Shown one piece after another: positions 7,532-17,600 of a stretch of DNA of 64,000 bases. How positions within the stretch are numbered: the first letter of the stretch is position 1; the number at the start of each line of letters is the position of its first letter. A model generated the notes under the pieces. That model saw only the letters and a program-made list of their open reading frames with translations, searched no databases and was not told the DNA's origin. Made by a program: the position numbers and the translations under genes. The stretch lies in contig JARGPH010000001.1 in assembly GCA_029213065.1 (NCBI GenBank), positions 370,077 to 434,076 on the forward strand, given 5' to 3'. The stretch comes from Verrucomicrobiales bacterium. GTDB taxonomy: Bacteria; Verrucomicrobiota; Verrucomicrobiia; Verrucomicrobiales; DEV007.

Positions 7532-9223
7532 GTGCTTGAGTTAGACGATATTTATTTCACGATCCAGAAGGGCAGGGAAGACATTCACCTTCTGGAGCAA
7601 GTTAATCTCCGTGTTCCCACGGGGCATTTCATGGCGATTGTGGGACCTTCAGGCTGCGGGAAATCCACGCTTCTGAAACTCATTGCAGGCATCAATCAGG
7701 AGAGCGCAGGAAGCATTTTCTGGAACGGACGGAATCTCTCCGAGGAAGGCGATCTGGAACATTCCGAGATCGGCTACGTCCCACAGTTCAGCATTGCCTA
7801 CGACGGTCTCACCGTGGAGGAAAACGTCGAGAACGCGGTGAAGCTCCGCGTCAAGACAGAGAACCGCGACGAACTCTACGATCTCACGGATAAGGTCCTC
7901 GAATCCGCCGGGCTCGAAGCGATTCGGGATCGCCCTGTTAAAGTGCTTTCAGGCGGACAGAAGCGACGCCTTTCCCTCGCTCTCGAACTGGTCACTGATC
8001 CCGTGCTCCTCCTCTGTGATGAGGTTACAAGCGGACTCGATCCCAAGAGCGAACAGGAAATCGTCGAACTGATGCACGAGCTGAGCCGCAACGAGCACCG
8101 CATCGTCGTCAACGTGACCCACAGTCTCGCGAACCTCGACCTCTACGATTCCGTTCTCGTCCTCGACACCGGCCGTGTCGTCTATCACGGCCCTCCCCGC
8201 GCGATCGAACACTATTTCAGCGTAGCCAAAGCCGAGGATGTTTATCCTCAACTCGCGAAAAGAAAGCCCGAAGAATGGGCCGGCAGCTGGGACAAACATC
8301 GCGACTCCTACTACGAAGGCTTCCCCGCCAAGCCGAGCGGAGATCCCGACGTTTCCGTCTCCGCGGAAACACCCGGAGCCGCAGTGCAATTCTTCGCCTT
8401 GTTCTTCAGACGCTGGAAAATTTTCTTTCGCGACCGCGGCCAGCTCGGCCTCCAGATTGCGATCCTGATCCTCTTCCCCATCCTCGTCGTCATCTTCGCG
8501 CCCGACGGTGTCGAACAGGTGAAACGTTTGTCGGAATCCCTCCCCGGCAACCTTGCTGAATACGAACAGGAACGCGACGCAGTCACCTTTAACCTGAATC
8601 TCGGCGGCATTGTTTCCGGCCTTGTCATGTTTCAGGTCATTCTCCTCACCCTGATGGGCTCCAACAACTCCGCGCGGGAAATCGCAGGTGAACGGGAGAT
8701 TTTTGAAAAAGAAAAACTCGGCGGGGTCCGCCCTTCCGCCTACCTCGCCAGCAAGGTGGCGTTTCTGGCAGTGTTAGTAACGATTCAATCGGTCTGGATG
8801 GCGATTTTTGTCGAAAGCATCTGCGACCTCCCCTCTGACAACCAGTTCGCGCACACGATCTTTCTGCTTCTCGTGAACGGCGCCATGACAGCGATCTGTC
8901 TCGGGATCTCCGCCCTTGCCCGGACAGCGGATCAGGCCTCGCTCCTCAGTATCTACCTCGTCGGATTCCAGCTCCCCCTCTCGGGTGCCGTCCTCGCTTT
9001 GCCTCATCTCGCCGGCTGGCTCACCCGCCCCTTCATCTCCGCTTACTGGAGCTGGGCCGGGATCATGGACGTGATGCAAAAGGACTACCTCCGCTACATT
9101 AAAGAGGTAACCGACACCTGGCTCGCGCCGATGTGGCTCAGCCTCATCGTCCTGCTTCTGCACATTCTCGTCGGACTTTTTATCGCCTATGTCGGCGTGA
9201 AGAAACCGAAGTGGGAAAACTAG
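7532..9223 (+). CDS. ABCG-like ABC transporter, fused ATPase and permease
   Basis: A 563-residue half-transporter with the ATPase first. Walker A GPSGCGKST is at residues 38-46, the signature LSGGQKRR at about 141, and Walker B LLLCDEVTSGLD at about 162. The ABC-2-type membrane domain follows (about 290-560) with about six helices. The substrate is unknown; this architecture in bacteria is linked to lipid or drug export. The start is GTG at 7532 (VLELDDIYFT). It is the first gene of a plus-strand run with trmH 20 bases later. Confidence 0.9.
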   Translation: MLELDDIYFTIQKGREDIHLLEQVNLRVPTGHFMAIVGPSGCGKSTLLKLIAGINQESAGSIFWNGRNLSEEGDLEHSEIGYVPQFSIAYDGLTVEENVENAVKLRVKTENRDELYDLTDKVLESAGLEAIRDRPVKVLSGGQKRRLSLALELVTDPVLLLCDEVTSGLDPKSEQEIVELMHELSRNEHRIVVNVTHSLANLDLYDSVLVLDTGRVVYHGPPRAIEHYFSVAKAEDVYPQLAKRKPEEWAGSWDKHRDSYYEGFPAKPSGDPDVSVSAETPGAAVQFFALFFRRWKIFFRDRGQLGLQIAILILFPILVVIFAPDGVEQVKRLSESLPGNLAEYEQERDAVTFNLNLGGIVSGLVMFQVILLTLMGSNNSAREIAGEREIFEKEKLGGVRPSAYLASKVAFLAVLVTIQSVWMAIFVESICDLPSDNQFAHTIFLLLVNGAMTAICLGISALARTADQASLLSIYLVGFQLPLSGAVLALPHLAGWLTRPFISAYWSWAGIMDVMQKDYLRYIKEVTDTWLAPMWLSLIVLLLHILVGLFIAYVGVKKPKWEN

Positions 9224-9243
9224 AATCTCCCACGACCTACCTC

Positions 9244-9909
9244 ATGACAGCGGATCAGGAGATCATCGAGTATCTGAGTGGATACGTGTCTGAAAATAAG
9301 AAGGAGAAGATTGCGCGTATCCTCGAAGATCGCACGCGCCACATCAGTCTTTTACTCGAGGATATTTACCAACCTCACAACGCCAGTGCCTGCCTCCGCA
9401 GCGCCGAATGTCTCGGAATTCAGGACATCCACATCATTGAAACGGACAACGAGTATAAACCAAACAATGAGGTTTCGCTCGGCAGCTCCAAGTGGCTCAC
9501 CCTGCACCGGTATCACAAGACCGCGTCCTGTCTCGACACCTTGAAATCACGCGGCTATCACCTCGTTGCAACGAGCCCGGAGGAAGATGGCTACGATCTA
9601 AAAAACCTGCCACTCGACCGCCCCGTTGCCCTGCTCTTCGGAACCGAAGAACGCGGCCTGAAGCCGGAGACACTCGCAGCCGCAGAGAGCACCCTCCGGC
9701 TTCCCATGTATGGATTCACCCAGAGCTACAACATCTCCGTGACCGTGGCGATGGCACTCTCCCGCCTCGTCGAACGCCTCCGCGATTCCGATATTCAGTG
9801 GAAGCTCAGCGAAAAGGAAAAAGAGGAAATCACGCTGAGCTACTACCGACGCATTGTCACCCGTCACGAACTCCTCGAAGAGAATTACTGGGAAAGTCGA
9901 GACGACTGA
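9244..9909 (+). CDS. trmH: tRNA (guanosine-2'-O)-methyltransferase, SpoU/TrmH family
   Basis: A 221-residue protein from the ATG at 9244 (MTADQEIIEY...); the frame is open further upstream, but that part overlaps the transporter. The three SpoU motifs are present: NASACLRSAECLGI, ALLFGTEERGL and LPMYGFTQSYNISVTVAMAL, the knotted SAM-binding core. A C-terminal basic/acidic tail fits TrmH, which makes Gm18 in tRNA. It lies 20 bases after the transporter and 13 bases before addB, so co-transcription is likely. Confidence 0.88.
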   Translation: MTADQEIIEYLSGYVSENKKEKIARILEDRTRHISLLLEDIYQPHNASACLRSAECLGIQDIHIIETDNEYKPNNEVSLGSSKWLTLHRYHKTASCLDTLKSRGYHLVATSPEEDGYDLKNLPLDRPVALLFGTEERGLKPETLAAAESTLRLPMYGFTQSYNISVTVAMALSRLVERLRDSDIQWKLSEKEKEEITLSYYRRIVTRHELLEENYWESRDD

Positions 9910-9922
9910 AAATTTCGCATCC

Positions 9923-12892
9923 ATGCCAGAACCTCACTACAGCGAGCAAACGGAGTTTTCCCTTTTCGACGATCCACCGGAAGAGAAAACCGCGGGGACG
10001 CCATCCGGAGATCATCGCATTTTCCTCGGCTGGGAAGACTCTCTTCTCAAAGCCACCTCCGCGCATCTGATTCAAGGTCATCCCGAAGAAGGAACCCTCG
10101 ATCTGACTTCATCCCTCGTCATCGTCCCGACGAAAAACGCAGGACGCCGACTTCGCGAAACCCTCGCGATTCGTGCGGCAGAGAACGGGTCAGCCGTTTT
10201 CCCTCCGCTCGTGGTGACACCGGATTTCCTCTTCTCTCCCGACCGTCTCCCCGCCGCGGCCGGTTCCCTTCCCGTCGCGACTCCTCAAATCGCACAGTGG
10301 CTCTGGACCGCCACCCTGCTGAAAATCCGATTCGCCGATTTCCGCCGCGTCTTTCCCGTCGACCCGGTCGAGCGCTCACTTCGCTGGGCCAGCGACACCG
10401 CCTCTGAATTGCTCGCCGTGAAACGCCTTCTCGCCGAATCTGAGCTTACCTTTGCCTCCGCCGGGGAAATCCTCGCCGAAGAGGACATCGAACCGGGGCG
10501 CTGGGCCGAGCTCGCTGAAATCGAAGCGATCGCCACGAAAGAAATCGAAGCTTGTGGATTCCGCGAGGAAAGCGCCGCCCAGTTTGATGCCGCCGCCAAC
10601 GGCCAGCTTGACGCTTCGATCACCTCCATTCACGTTTGCGGAGTCCCCGATCTCCGCCCCATCGCGACGAAGGCGCTCGACCACCTTGCAAAACAACATT
10701 CCCTTTCCATTCTCGTCCACGCCCCCGCATCCGAGGCGGCGCACTTCGACCGTTTCGGACGTCCCCTCCCCGAGGCCTGGCTCGACCGGGAGATCCCCAT
10801 CCCGACCCCGGAAGCGAGCATCATCCGGACCGCTTCAACCTTCGATCAGGCAGCCACCGCCGTTGAGATGCTTTCGGATTTGGAAGATCCCGCAAAGCAG
10901 GCCGCCATTGGCATTCCTGAGGCAAGCCTTTCCATCCCCCTCGCGGAAGCACTTGAAAAGCGGGGTCTGAAAAGTTACGACCCGGCGGGGAGAGCGATCT
11001 CCGGAGAAGGAATCTATTACCTCATCAAAACCGTCGCCGAAGTCGTCGAGACACAATCGTTCGCCGCATTCCGACGACTCCTCAACTGTCCCGGTGCAAT
11101 CGACTCCATCCTTCGTCGAATCACCAAGAAGGACGAAAAACTTTCCGGAACCCGACTCATCGCCCGTTTCGATGAACTGATCATCAAAACGATGCCGGAG
11201 CGTCTCGATGATGCCCGCATCGGAGCAAAACGTCAGTTTACCAAGTATCCCGAAATGGCAGCGGCAATCGACTGGATGCAAATCTGGTGCCGCCAGTTCA
11301 AAGAGGAAGCCTTCGACAAAGTCCTTCGCGAATTTCTCATCAGTTTGTATGAGGGAAAAACCCTCGACGCCTCCGACATCACTCAGAGCATTCTCACCGA
11401 GGTGGCGGAATCGCTCACGAGCCTGAGCGACGATATCGCAGCAACCGCGAAAGCTTTCCCGAAACCGCTCAGGGAAGTTGATCACTTTGAGATGCTCCTC
11501 TCGATGCTGAAGTCGCGTCAGGTTTATCCCGAACGCGAACCGGACGAAGTTGACCTCCAGGGCTGGATCGAATTGCTCTGGGAAGACGCCCCGCGACTCA
11601 TCATCACAGGGATGAACGATCACGCTGTTCCCGAATCTGTCGTCGGGCACTCCTTTCTCCCTGACACCGCAAGGCGCATTCTCGGAATCCCGTGCAACGA
11701 TGACCGCTTTTCGCGGGACGCCTACTTTCTCACCTCGATGATCCATTCGCGACATCGCCCCGGTGAGGAAATCAAACTCCTCTTCGGAAGCACCAATTCC
11801 GGAGGCGATCCGCTGCGTCCCTCACGCCTCCTTTTCCAATGCCCCATCGAAGAACTTCCGGGGCGCACTCTCCAACTCTTTAAAGAGATCGACTCCGATG
11901 AACGAACCGAGGCCAAGTCAATCGCCTTTCAGTTGAAACCGCTTCCGCTCGAATCGGACAATTACGTCTTCCAGCAACTCAGTCCCACGTCGCTCAAGCA
12001 GTATCTCGCCTGCCCCTTTCGTTTCTATCTCGCAAAGGGTTTGAAAATGGAACGCGTCGAAACCGACAAGCGGGAAATGAACGCGGCCGATTTCGGCAAC
12101 CTCGTTCACAACACCCTCGAGTTCTTTGCTCGCGACGAGGAGGCACGCCAGCTCACCGACGCTGCCGAGATCAAAGCCTATTTCTTCACCGAAATTGACC
12201 GTCAGCTCTCCTCTCAGTTTGGAACCCGCCTTTCCACCCCGGTGATCATCCAACGCGAGTCGGCCCGCAAACGACTCGGCTGGTGGGCGGAACTCGAAGC
12301 TCAGCACCGCGAGGAAGGCTGGATCATCACCGAAGCGGAAGCCACTTTCGGAACCGAAGAATGGCCCTTCCAAATCGGAGGCGTCACGATCAAAGGGCGA
12401 ATCGACCGCGTCGAGAAGCATCCCGAACTGGGAACCCGCGTCATCGACTTTAAAACGTTCTCTCCCGGCAGCGGATCCTCGCGGAAAACCGTCGACACCT
12501 ACCATCTCACCCCGATCAAGCGAACTGAATCCCCCGAGGATTACGCCGAGTGGAAACGCGTCGAAAACGAGGAAGGTAAGGAGCTCCGCTGGACCGACCT
12601 TCAGCTTCCCATTTATTGCCTCGCGATGGCAGAGGAACACCCTGACACAACCATTCACGCCGCCTACGCGACGCTTGGCAAAAGCGAAGCTGAAATCGCC
12701 CTCGACGTCTGGGAGACGCTCGACGAACCACTCCTGGCGAGCGCAAAAAAATGTGCCGAAGGAGCCGTCGCGGCAATCCTCGCCGGCGAATTCTGGCCAC
12801 CCAGCGACGACGCCCCTCCATGGGACGAATTCCGCGAAATCCTAGCCCCCGAAGCCGACCTCGCGGTCGACTCAACAGGGTTGAGTCAGTGA
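9923..12892 (+). CDS. addB: AddB/RexB-like nuclease subunit of the recombination helicase-nuclease
   Basis: A 989-residue protein from the ATG at 9923 (MPEPHYSEQT...). The N-terminal helicase-like half begins LVIVPTKNAGRRLRETLA and lacks a Walker A, as expected for the inactive helicase of AddB. The C-terminal PD-(D/E)XK nuclease carries SLKQYLACPFRFYLAKG and GRIDRVEKHPELG...VIDFKT. Only one of the four iron-sulfur cysteines known from Bacillus AddB is evident (CPFRFYL), so a cluster is doubtful. It works with AddA in double-strand break end processing. The last codons and the stop (STGLSQ) lie inside a 22-base repeat unit. Confidence 0.88.
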   Translation: MPEPHYSEQTEFSLFDDPPEEKTAGTPSGDHRIFLGWEDSLLKATSAHLIQGHPEEGTLDLTSSLVIVPTKNAGRRLRETLAIRAAENGSAVFPPLVVTPDFLFSPDRLPAAAGSLPVATPQIAQWLWTATLLKIRFADFRRVFPVDPVERSLRWASDTASELLAVKRLLAESELTFASAGEILAEEDIEPGRWAELAEIEAIATKEIEACGFREESAAQFDAAANGQLDASITSIHVCGVPDLRPIATKALDHLAKQHSLSILVHAPASEAAHFDRFGRPLPEAWLDREIPIPTPEASIIRTASTFDQAATAVEMLSDLEDPAKQAAIGIPEASLSIPLAEALEKRGLKSYDPAGRAISGEGIYYLIKTVAEVVETQSFAAFRRLLNCPGAIDSILRRITKKDEKLSGTRLIARFDELIIKTMPERLDDARIGAKRQFTKYPEMAAAIDWMQIWCRQFKEEAFDKVLREFLISLYEGKTLDASDITQSILTEVAESLTSLSDDIAATAKAFPKPLREVDHFEMLLSMLKSRQVYPEREPDEVDLQGWIELLWEDAPRLIITGMNDHAVPESVVGHSFLPDTARRILGIPCNDDRFSRDAYFLTSMIHSRHRPGEEIKLLFGSTNSGGDPLRPSRLLFQCPIEELPGRTLQLFKEIDSDERTEAKSIAFQLKPLPLESDNYVFQQLSPTSLKQYLACPFRFYLAKGLKMERVETDKREMNAADFGNLVHNTLEFFARDEEARQLTDAAEIKAYFFTEIDRQLSSQFGTRLSTPVIIQRESARKRLGWWAELEAQHREEGWIITEAEATFGTEEWPFQIGGVTIKGRIDRVEKHPELGTRVIDFKTFSPGSGSSRKTVDTYHLTPIKRTESPEDYAEWKRVENEEGKELRWTDLQLPIYCLAMAEEHPDTTIHAAYATLGKSEAEIALDVWETLDEPLLASAKKCAEGAVAAILAGEFWPPSDDAPPWDEFREILAPEADLAVDSTGLSQ

Positions 12893-12913
12893 CCTGACAG
12901 GGTTGAATCTGGC
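12870..12913 (+). repeat. 22-bp periodic repeat, two units, overlapping the addB stop
   Basis: Two adjacent 22-base units at 12870-12891 and 12892-12913, sharing the core ACAGGGTTGA. The first includes a perfect hairpin, GACTCAA, loop CAGGG, TTGAGTC (12869-12887). The addB stop codon (12890-12892) is inside the array. Four units of the same family are found at 48579-48666. Confidence 0.75.
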
Positions 12914-12930
12914 CTCCTATCTGGTGGTAG

Positions 12931-12952
12931 GGACGATTGCCCCCAATCGTCC
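12931..12952. repeat. REP-like palindrome
   Basis: A perfect 9-base inverted repeat, GGACGATTG and CAATCGTCC, around a CCCC loop. It sits 38 bases after addB and 18 bases after the 22-base repeat pair. No T-run follows, so it does not look like an intrinsic terminator. The form is like a repetitive extragenic palindrome, but only one copy was seen in the window. Confidence 0.55.
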
Positions 12953-13051
12953 GCGTCGGATCTGATGGCAGTCAACCTGCGGGAGAAATGCTCACGCACT
13001 TTCTCTACATTCAGCAGCGTAGAGGAATCCGTGAGGATTTCTTCAGCCGCC

Positions 13052-13624
13052 CTACTCCGCATAGATATACCGGTCGAGGTCAGCCCTCGTATTCACATTC
13101 GCGAGACGGTAGCCGGCGTTCATCAATCCGTTGGCGGCTTCAGGATCGTTTACGGCTTTGTTATCCGCCTTTGCGAGAAGCTTGGTGATCTGATTACCAT
13201 CCCGACTGGCGACCTTTTTGACAAGGTGACGAATCGCGAGCCCACCCTGATAATAGATGCGTTGCTCACCTCCGGTATCGATTGTCGTTCCCTCCGGACC
13301 TGTCGGATCAAAAGACCAACCACCTGATGACTGATAAACGAAGTAAAGATCCCCGTTTTTGAAATAATACGAGTTTGTAACCGCTCCGTGATCTCCGCCC
13401 GTGGTGAATACCATTTTGACGAGAGCGCCATTCATAAAATACTTTTTCAATTCAACGACCTCCGCATCCTCGGGGAGTTTGATTACGACCGTTTTCAGTT
13501 TCGCGTTCTCCGTCGCGTTGTAGTCGGCTCGAATTTGTTTAACAGCGGTTTCCACCGAATCAGCATTCGCAAGCGAGGTGAAGAGGAATGCGCAAAGGAG
13601 TGTGATTTTCAAAAGCAGTTTCAT
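13052..13624 (-). CDS. Secreted protein of unknown function
   Basis: A 190-residue protein with a clear signal peptide (MKLLLKITLLCAFLFTSLANA, cleavage after about residue 21). The mature part has segments such as YYFKNGDLYFVYQSSGGWSF and a QRIYYQGGLAIRHLVKK stretch, suggesting a small beta-rich periplasmic fold. I do not recognise the family. It reads opposite to the flanking addB and addA genes and lies in the insert between them. Confidence 0.75.
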   Translation of the reverse strand: MKLLLKITLLCAFLFTSLANADSVETAVKQIRADYNATENAKLKTVVIKLPEDAEVVELKKYFMNGALVKMVFTTGGDHGAVTNSYYFKNGDLYFVYQSSGGWSFDPTGPEGTTIDTGGEQRIYYQGGLAIRHLVKKVASRDGNQITKLLAKADNKAVNDPEAANGLMNAGYRLANVNTRADLDRYIYAE

Positions 13625-13845
13625 GATCGTTTCGTTTGTTTAGATAACGCCTAAATCGACGATCTTGCGATCCATTTATGTCAAAAAAGAGATCCGGTTC
13701 CGCTCTTCTTTGTGCCGTCATAAAACGCCTCTTGAGATTAACGGGCTGCCGCTTCTCCGGCTTTTGATCGAAAATAATCGACCGGTCAGTGCATGAAACT
13801 CAGTCTCAAACCGTCAAGCTGGAACCAATTACCACTACCAGAATC

Positions 13846-14277
13846 ATGGCTAAAATTACAGACGAACAAATCGAGGAGGCCTTCGCGCCTCATCTTCACG
13901 AAGGCGAATCACTCCGGCATTGGGCCTACGGTATCAAGCAGCCTAACATGCTTCTCATCATCGGACTGATTGCTCTGTGCGTTCTTCCGGGAATCATTGC
14001 GATAGCGATTCTAACAAAAAACTATTTCATCGGGCTGACCGATAGCCGACTCATCGTCCTGCAGGTGAAGGGCATCAAACCGGGAGACGTCAAAGCGGTC
14101 ACAGAATACAGCCTCTCCGAGCTGAGCAGTGCGAACGCCTCCACCTCCACGGGCGGCCTATTCACTCACATCGTGATTAAAGACGAGGAGAAACCGTTCA
14201 AGGCTAAGTTCCACCGCGCCTTCTCGACCTCGAATCGCCCCAACGCGATCGCGATCGGAGAAGCTGTCGCTGCCTGA
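13846..14277 (+). CDS. Membrane protein with PH-like domain
   Basis: A 143-residue protein from the ATG at 13846 (MAKITDEQIEEAF...). One hydrophobic stretch (about 35-58) is followed by a segment reading FIGLTDSRLIVLQVKG, the usual beginning of bacterial PH-like domains of the YokE/bPH type. No enzyme motif is seen. It lies between addB and addA on the plus strand, 33 bases before the zinc-ribbon gene. The PH assignment is by pattern only. Confidence 0.6.
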   Translation: MAKITDEQIEEAFAPHLHEGESLRHWAYGIKQPNMLLIIGLIALCVLPGIIAIAILTKNYFIGLTDSRLIVLQVKGIKPGDVKAVTEYSLSELSSANASTSTGGLFTHIVIKDEEKPFKAKFHRAFSTSNRPNAIAIGEAVAA

Positions 14278-14310
14278 TCACGGCCCTTTCTTCAAAAAAA
14301 CACTAACGGC

Positions 14311-14559
14311 ATGCCGCGTCCCTGCCCATTCTGTTCCGGTCAGGTTGCTGATCGCATCTGCCCCGATTGCAAAAGGGATGCCACCGCACCGCGCCGTGTT
14401 TGCAGAAAATGCGGCGGGATGTCACCGACAAACGAGCAGGAATGCTGCCACTGCGGTGTTGCCATCAAAAGCGAGCTTCGGTGGAAGATTCCTCTGATCA
14501 TCGGACTTTTTCTCGCAGCGATCACTCTTTCAATCATCCTTCAGCTAGCGACCAACTGA
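14311..14559 (+). CDS. Small zinc-ribbon membrane protein
   Basis: An 82-residue protein with four cysteine knuckles in its first 52 residues (CPFC, CPDC, CRKC, CCHC), enough for two zinc ribbons. A C-terminal membrane helix follows (about 57-78, IPLIIGLFLAAITLSIIL). Such proteins are often membrane-tethered adaptors, but no specific role can be assigned. It follows the PH-like gene by 33 bases and precedes addA by 88 bases. Confidence 0.75.
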   Translation: MPRPCPFCSGQVADRICPDCKRDATAPRRVCRKCGGMSPTNEQECCHCGVAIKSELRWKIPLIIGLFLAAITLSIILQLATN

Positions 14560-14647
14560 GAATGAGGATGAACTGACGAGCCAATTATGTTGAAAAAGAT
14601 GACAAGTTCCGTTGAGATGCGGAGCTTCTGTTCTTAATCTCCACCAC

Positions 14648-17600
14648 ATGCCCGCTCTTTCTCACATACCCAACGAAATGATCCGGGCTTCGGCCGGCTC
14701 GGGCAAAACCTACCAGCTCACGAATCGCTACATCGCGCTGATGGCAGTGGAGCTGAAGAGCGGCAGAGAAGTCCATCCCGAGAGGATCATTGCGGTTACT
14801 TTTACGCGAAAGGCCGCCGGGGAGTTCTTCGATGCCATTCTCGTTAAACTGGCGAAAGCATCGACCGATCCCAACGCCGGCAGCGAGCTCGCCGGACCGG
14901 GAAACGATCCCCTCGCCGAAGCGCTCCGCTCTCTTTCTCAGGAGGAATTCCGCGAGCTGCTCCGCATTTTCATCCAGCGCATGCCCCGCCTTTTTCTCGG
15001 GACCCTCGACAGCTTCTTCTCCAATATCCTCCGTTCGTTCCCTTCCGAATTCGGGCTTACCTCCGACTTCGAGGTCATGGATGACTACCGTGCTGCCAAC
15101 GCGATCGACCGGGTCTACGAAGCGGTCTTCAGCCGTCGAGTCGGGCCGAATCAGGATGACCAGTATCACGACGCCTTTCTCGAATCGTTCCGCCAGGCGA
15201 CCTTCGGCAAAGAGGAGTCCAACGTGATTCGCTCGCTCGACGATTTTGTGGAAAAACTCCACGGGATCTACCTCAACGCCCCCTCCGAAAAATTCTGGGG
15301 AGATCCCACTCAGATCTGGACCCGGGAAACCAATCGCTGGCTCGTCGATGGCATCTCCCCCGACAAAGAAATCGCCCGCCTCTTCGAGACCTTCGAAGCC
15401 ATCCCCGAGCAGGTCAACGAAACCTACTGGAACGAATTCCGCGCCGAGATCGAGGAGCACTTTCCCGGCGCACCTTTCGGAAAACGGACCAAATACATGC
15501 TCCCGCGATTGCTCGAAGCGTGGCCGCAACTCGAGGCGGGACACGCGGAGATTAAATTCAACCGCACCGTTCACGAATTCAATGCCGTCGCCTGCGAGGC
15601 GGTGCAGCGGCTTCTTCAGTGGCTCATCGGAAGCGAACTGAAAACCAAATTGCAGCGAACCCGCGGCGTTTGGGAATTGCTCAACCGATATGAGTCGGTC
15701 TACTCGGACCGTGTTCGACGGGTCGGACAGCTCACTTTTCAGGATGTCCAGTTATTGCTCGCAGGCCACGAATCGATCCGCAGCGAGGGTGACAAAGATC
15801 GCAACGCTCCGGTTTTGACCCAGATGCCGGATGACTTCGAACGGCTTCGCATCGACTACCGTCTCGACGCGCGCTACAACCACTGGCTCCTCGACGAGTT
15901 TCAGGACACCAACTTCATTCAGTGGAAAGTGATCTCGAACCTCATCGATGAGGTCGTCCAGGACACTTCGGGAACGCGCTCCCTTTTCCAGGTTGGCGAT
16001 ATCAAGCAGGCGATCTACGCATGGCGAGGCGGAGACACGAGGCTCTTCAACGACATTTTCGAACACTACAATGCCAACGGCGAACGCGTCCTCCCGAGGT
16101 CGCTCGACACTTCATTCCGCTCCGTCAGTGCGGTTCTCGACCCCGTCAATACCATCTTTCGCGACGAAGCGGCGATGCGGGCGATCAAACTGCCCGAAGA
16201 AACCCTGAACCGCTGGGAGTGGAACGACCACCTCGTCGCCGAGTCTAACAAAGGCAAACCCGGCTACACCGCTTTTCTGAATCCTCAGGGTTCCGAGGGC
16301 GCAAAACCGGGACAGGAAGATCTCTATGAGGTCGTGAAAAACATCCTTGAAGAGACCGAACCGACGAAACGCGGCCTGAGCTGTGCGATTCTCGTTCGCG
16401 GAAACAAACGCGGGCATGAGATCGTGGACTACCTACGGGCCAACTCGGATATTCCGGTGGTGAGCGAATCAGACCAGCTCATCGCGACAGACAATCCGGT
16501 CAACCTGACCCTGCTGAGCTTTTTCCAACTCGCGGCACATCCCGGCGACAAGTTTGCCTGGGAGCACCTGCGCATGTCCCCCTTCCGCTCCGTCATTGAG
16601 GAAAAAAATCTCACCCCGGGGAAACTGGCCCGCCAGCTCGCCTCCGATATTTTCGAGATCGGATTCGAGCCTCTCGTGCGACAGCTTGCGCAGGATTTGG
16701 AATCCGCATGCGGGACTGAGTTCGATGCTTTCACGAAGGGGCGAATTGAGAACTTTGCCCTCGCGGCCCGTCTCTACGGGGAAACCGGGAGCCGCGACAT
16801 CGATGACTTCCTCGCCTACGTGAGCCGTCACACCACTCGCGAATCGGTCGATTCGAGCGCGGTTCAGGTGATGACTTATCACAAATCGAAAGGACTCACT
16901 TTTGACATGGTGATCCTGCCAGACCTCAAAAGCGATTCACTCACCTCAGCAAAACTCGACATCGGAGCGAAGACCAACGAGCACCGCGAAGTTCAGTGGG
17001 TACTCGACATGCCCGGCAAAGAGATCACCGCAGCCGACCCCGTCCTCGGTGAATACCTCGCCGAAAAACAGGCCGAATCCGCCTACGAATCGCTCTGCAT
17101 GTATTACGTCGCAATGACGAGAGCCCGCTACGCCAACTACCTCGTCGCGCTCCCTCAGGGACCAAAATCCCGCTCGATGAACTTTGTCAAACTCATCGAA
17201 GACACCCTCGCCGACGAACCACAGGACATCCATCTCGGTGACAACGTGGCTTCGCTCCTTTTTGAGACCGGTGCCGATACAGGCGGCCGCGAGTGGTTCG
17301 AGAATCACAGGCTGAAAAGCAGTGATCCCGGGGAAAGCAAAGCCCCTGCTGATCAGGCGCATCACGAAAATCCGGAACCACGGCTTCGCCCCCGTCGACG
17401 AACGCCCAGCGGATCGGAGGAAAGACAGCTCTCGGCGAAACAACTCTTCCAGTCCTCCGGGAGCCACGCCCGCGAACTGGGCACCCTGGTTCACGCGCTT
17501 TTTGAAAAGATCGAATGGGCAGATGAGAAGACCACGGAGAAACTGGGAGAGCAATGGACAGGCAAAAGAGATTCACTTTTCGAAGAGGCCTTCCAGCAAA

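Noticed and set aside
14585..15574. A 329-codon minus-strand frame opposite the start of addA
   Set aside because: The helicase frame on the plus strand carries Walker A and other motifs; the antisense frame is compositionally odd and without any family features.
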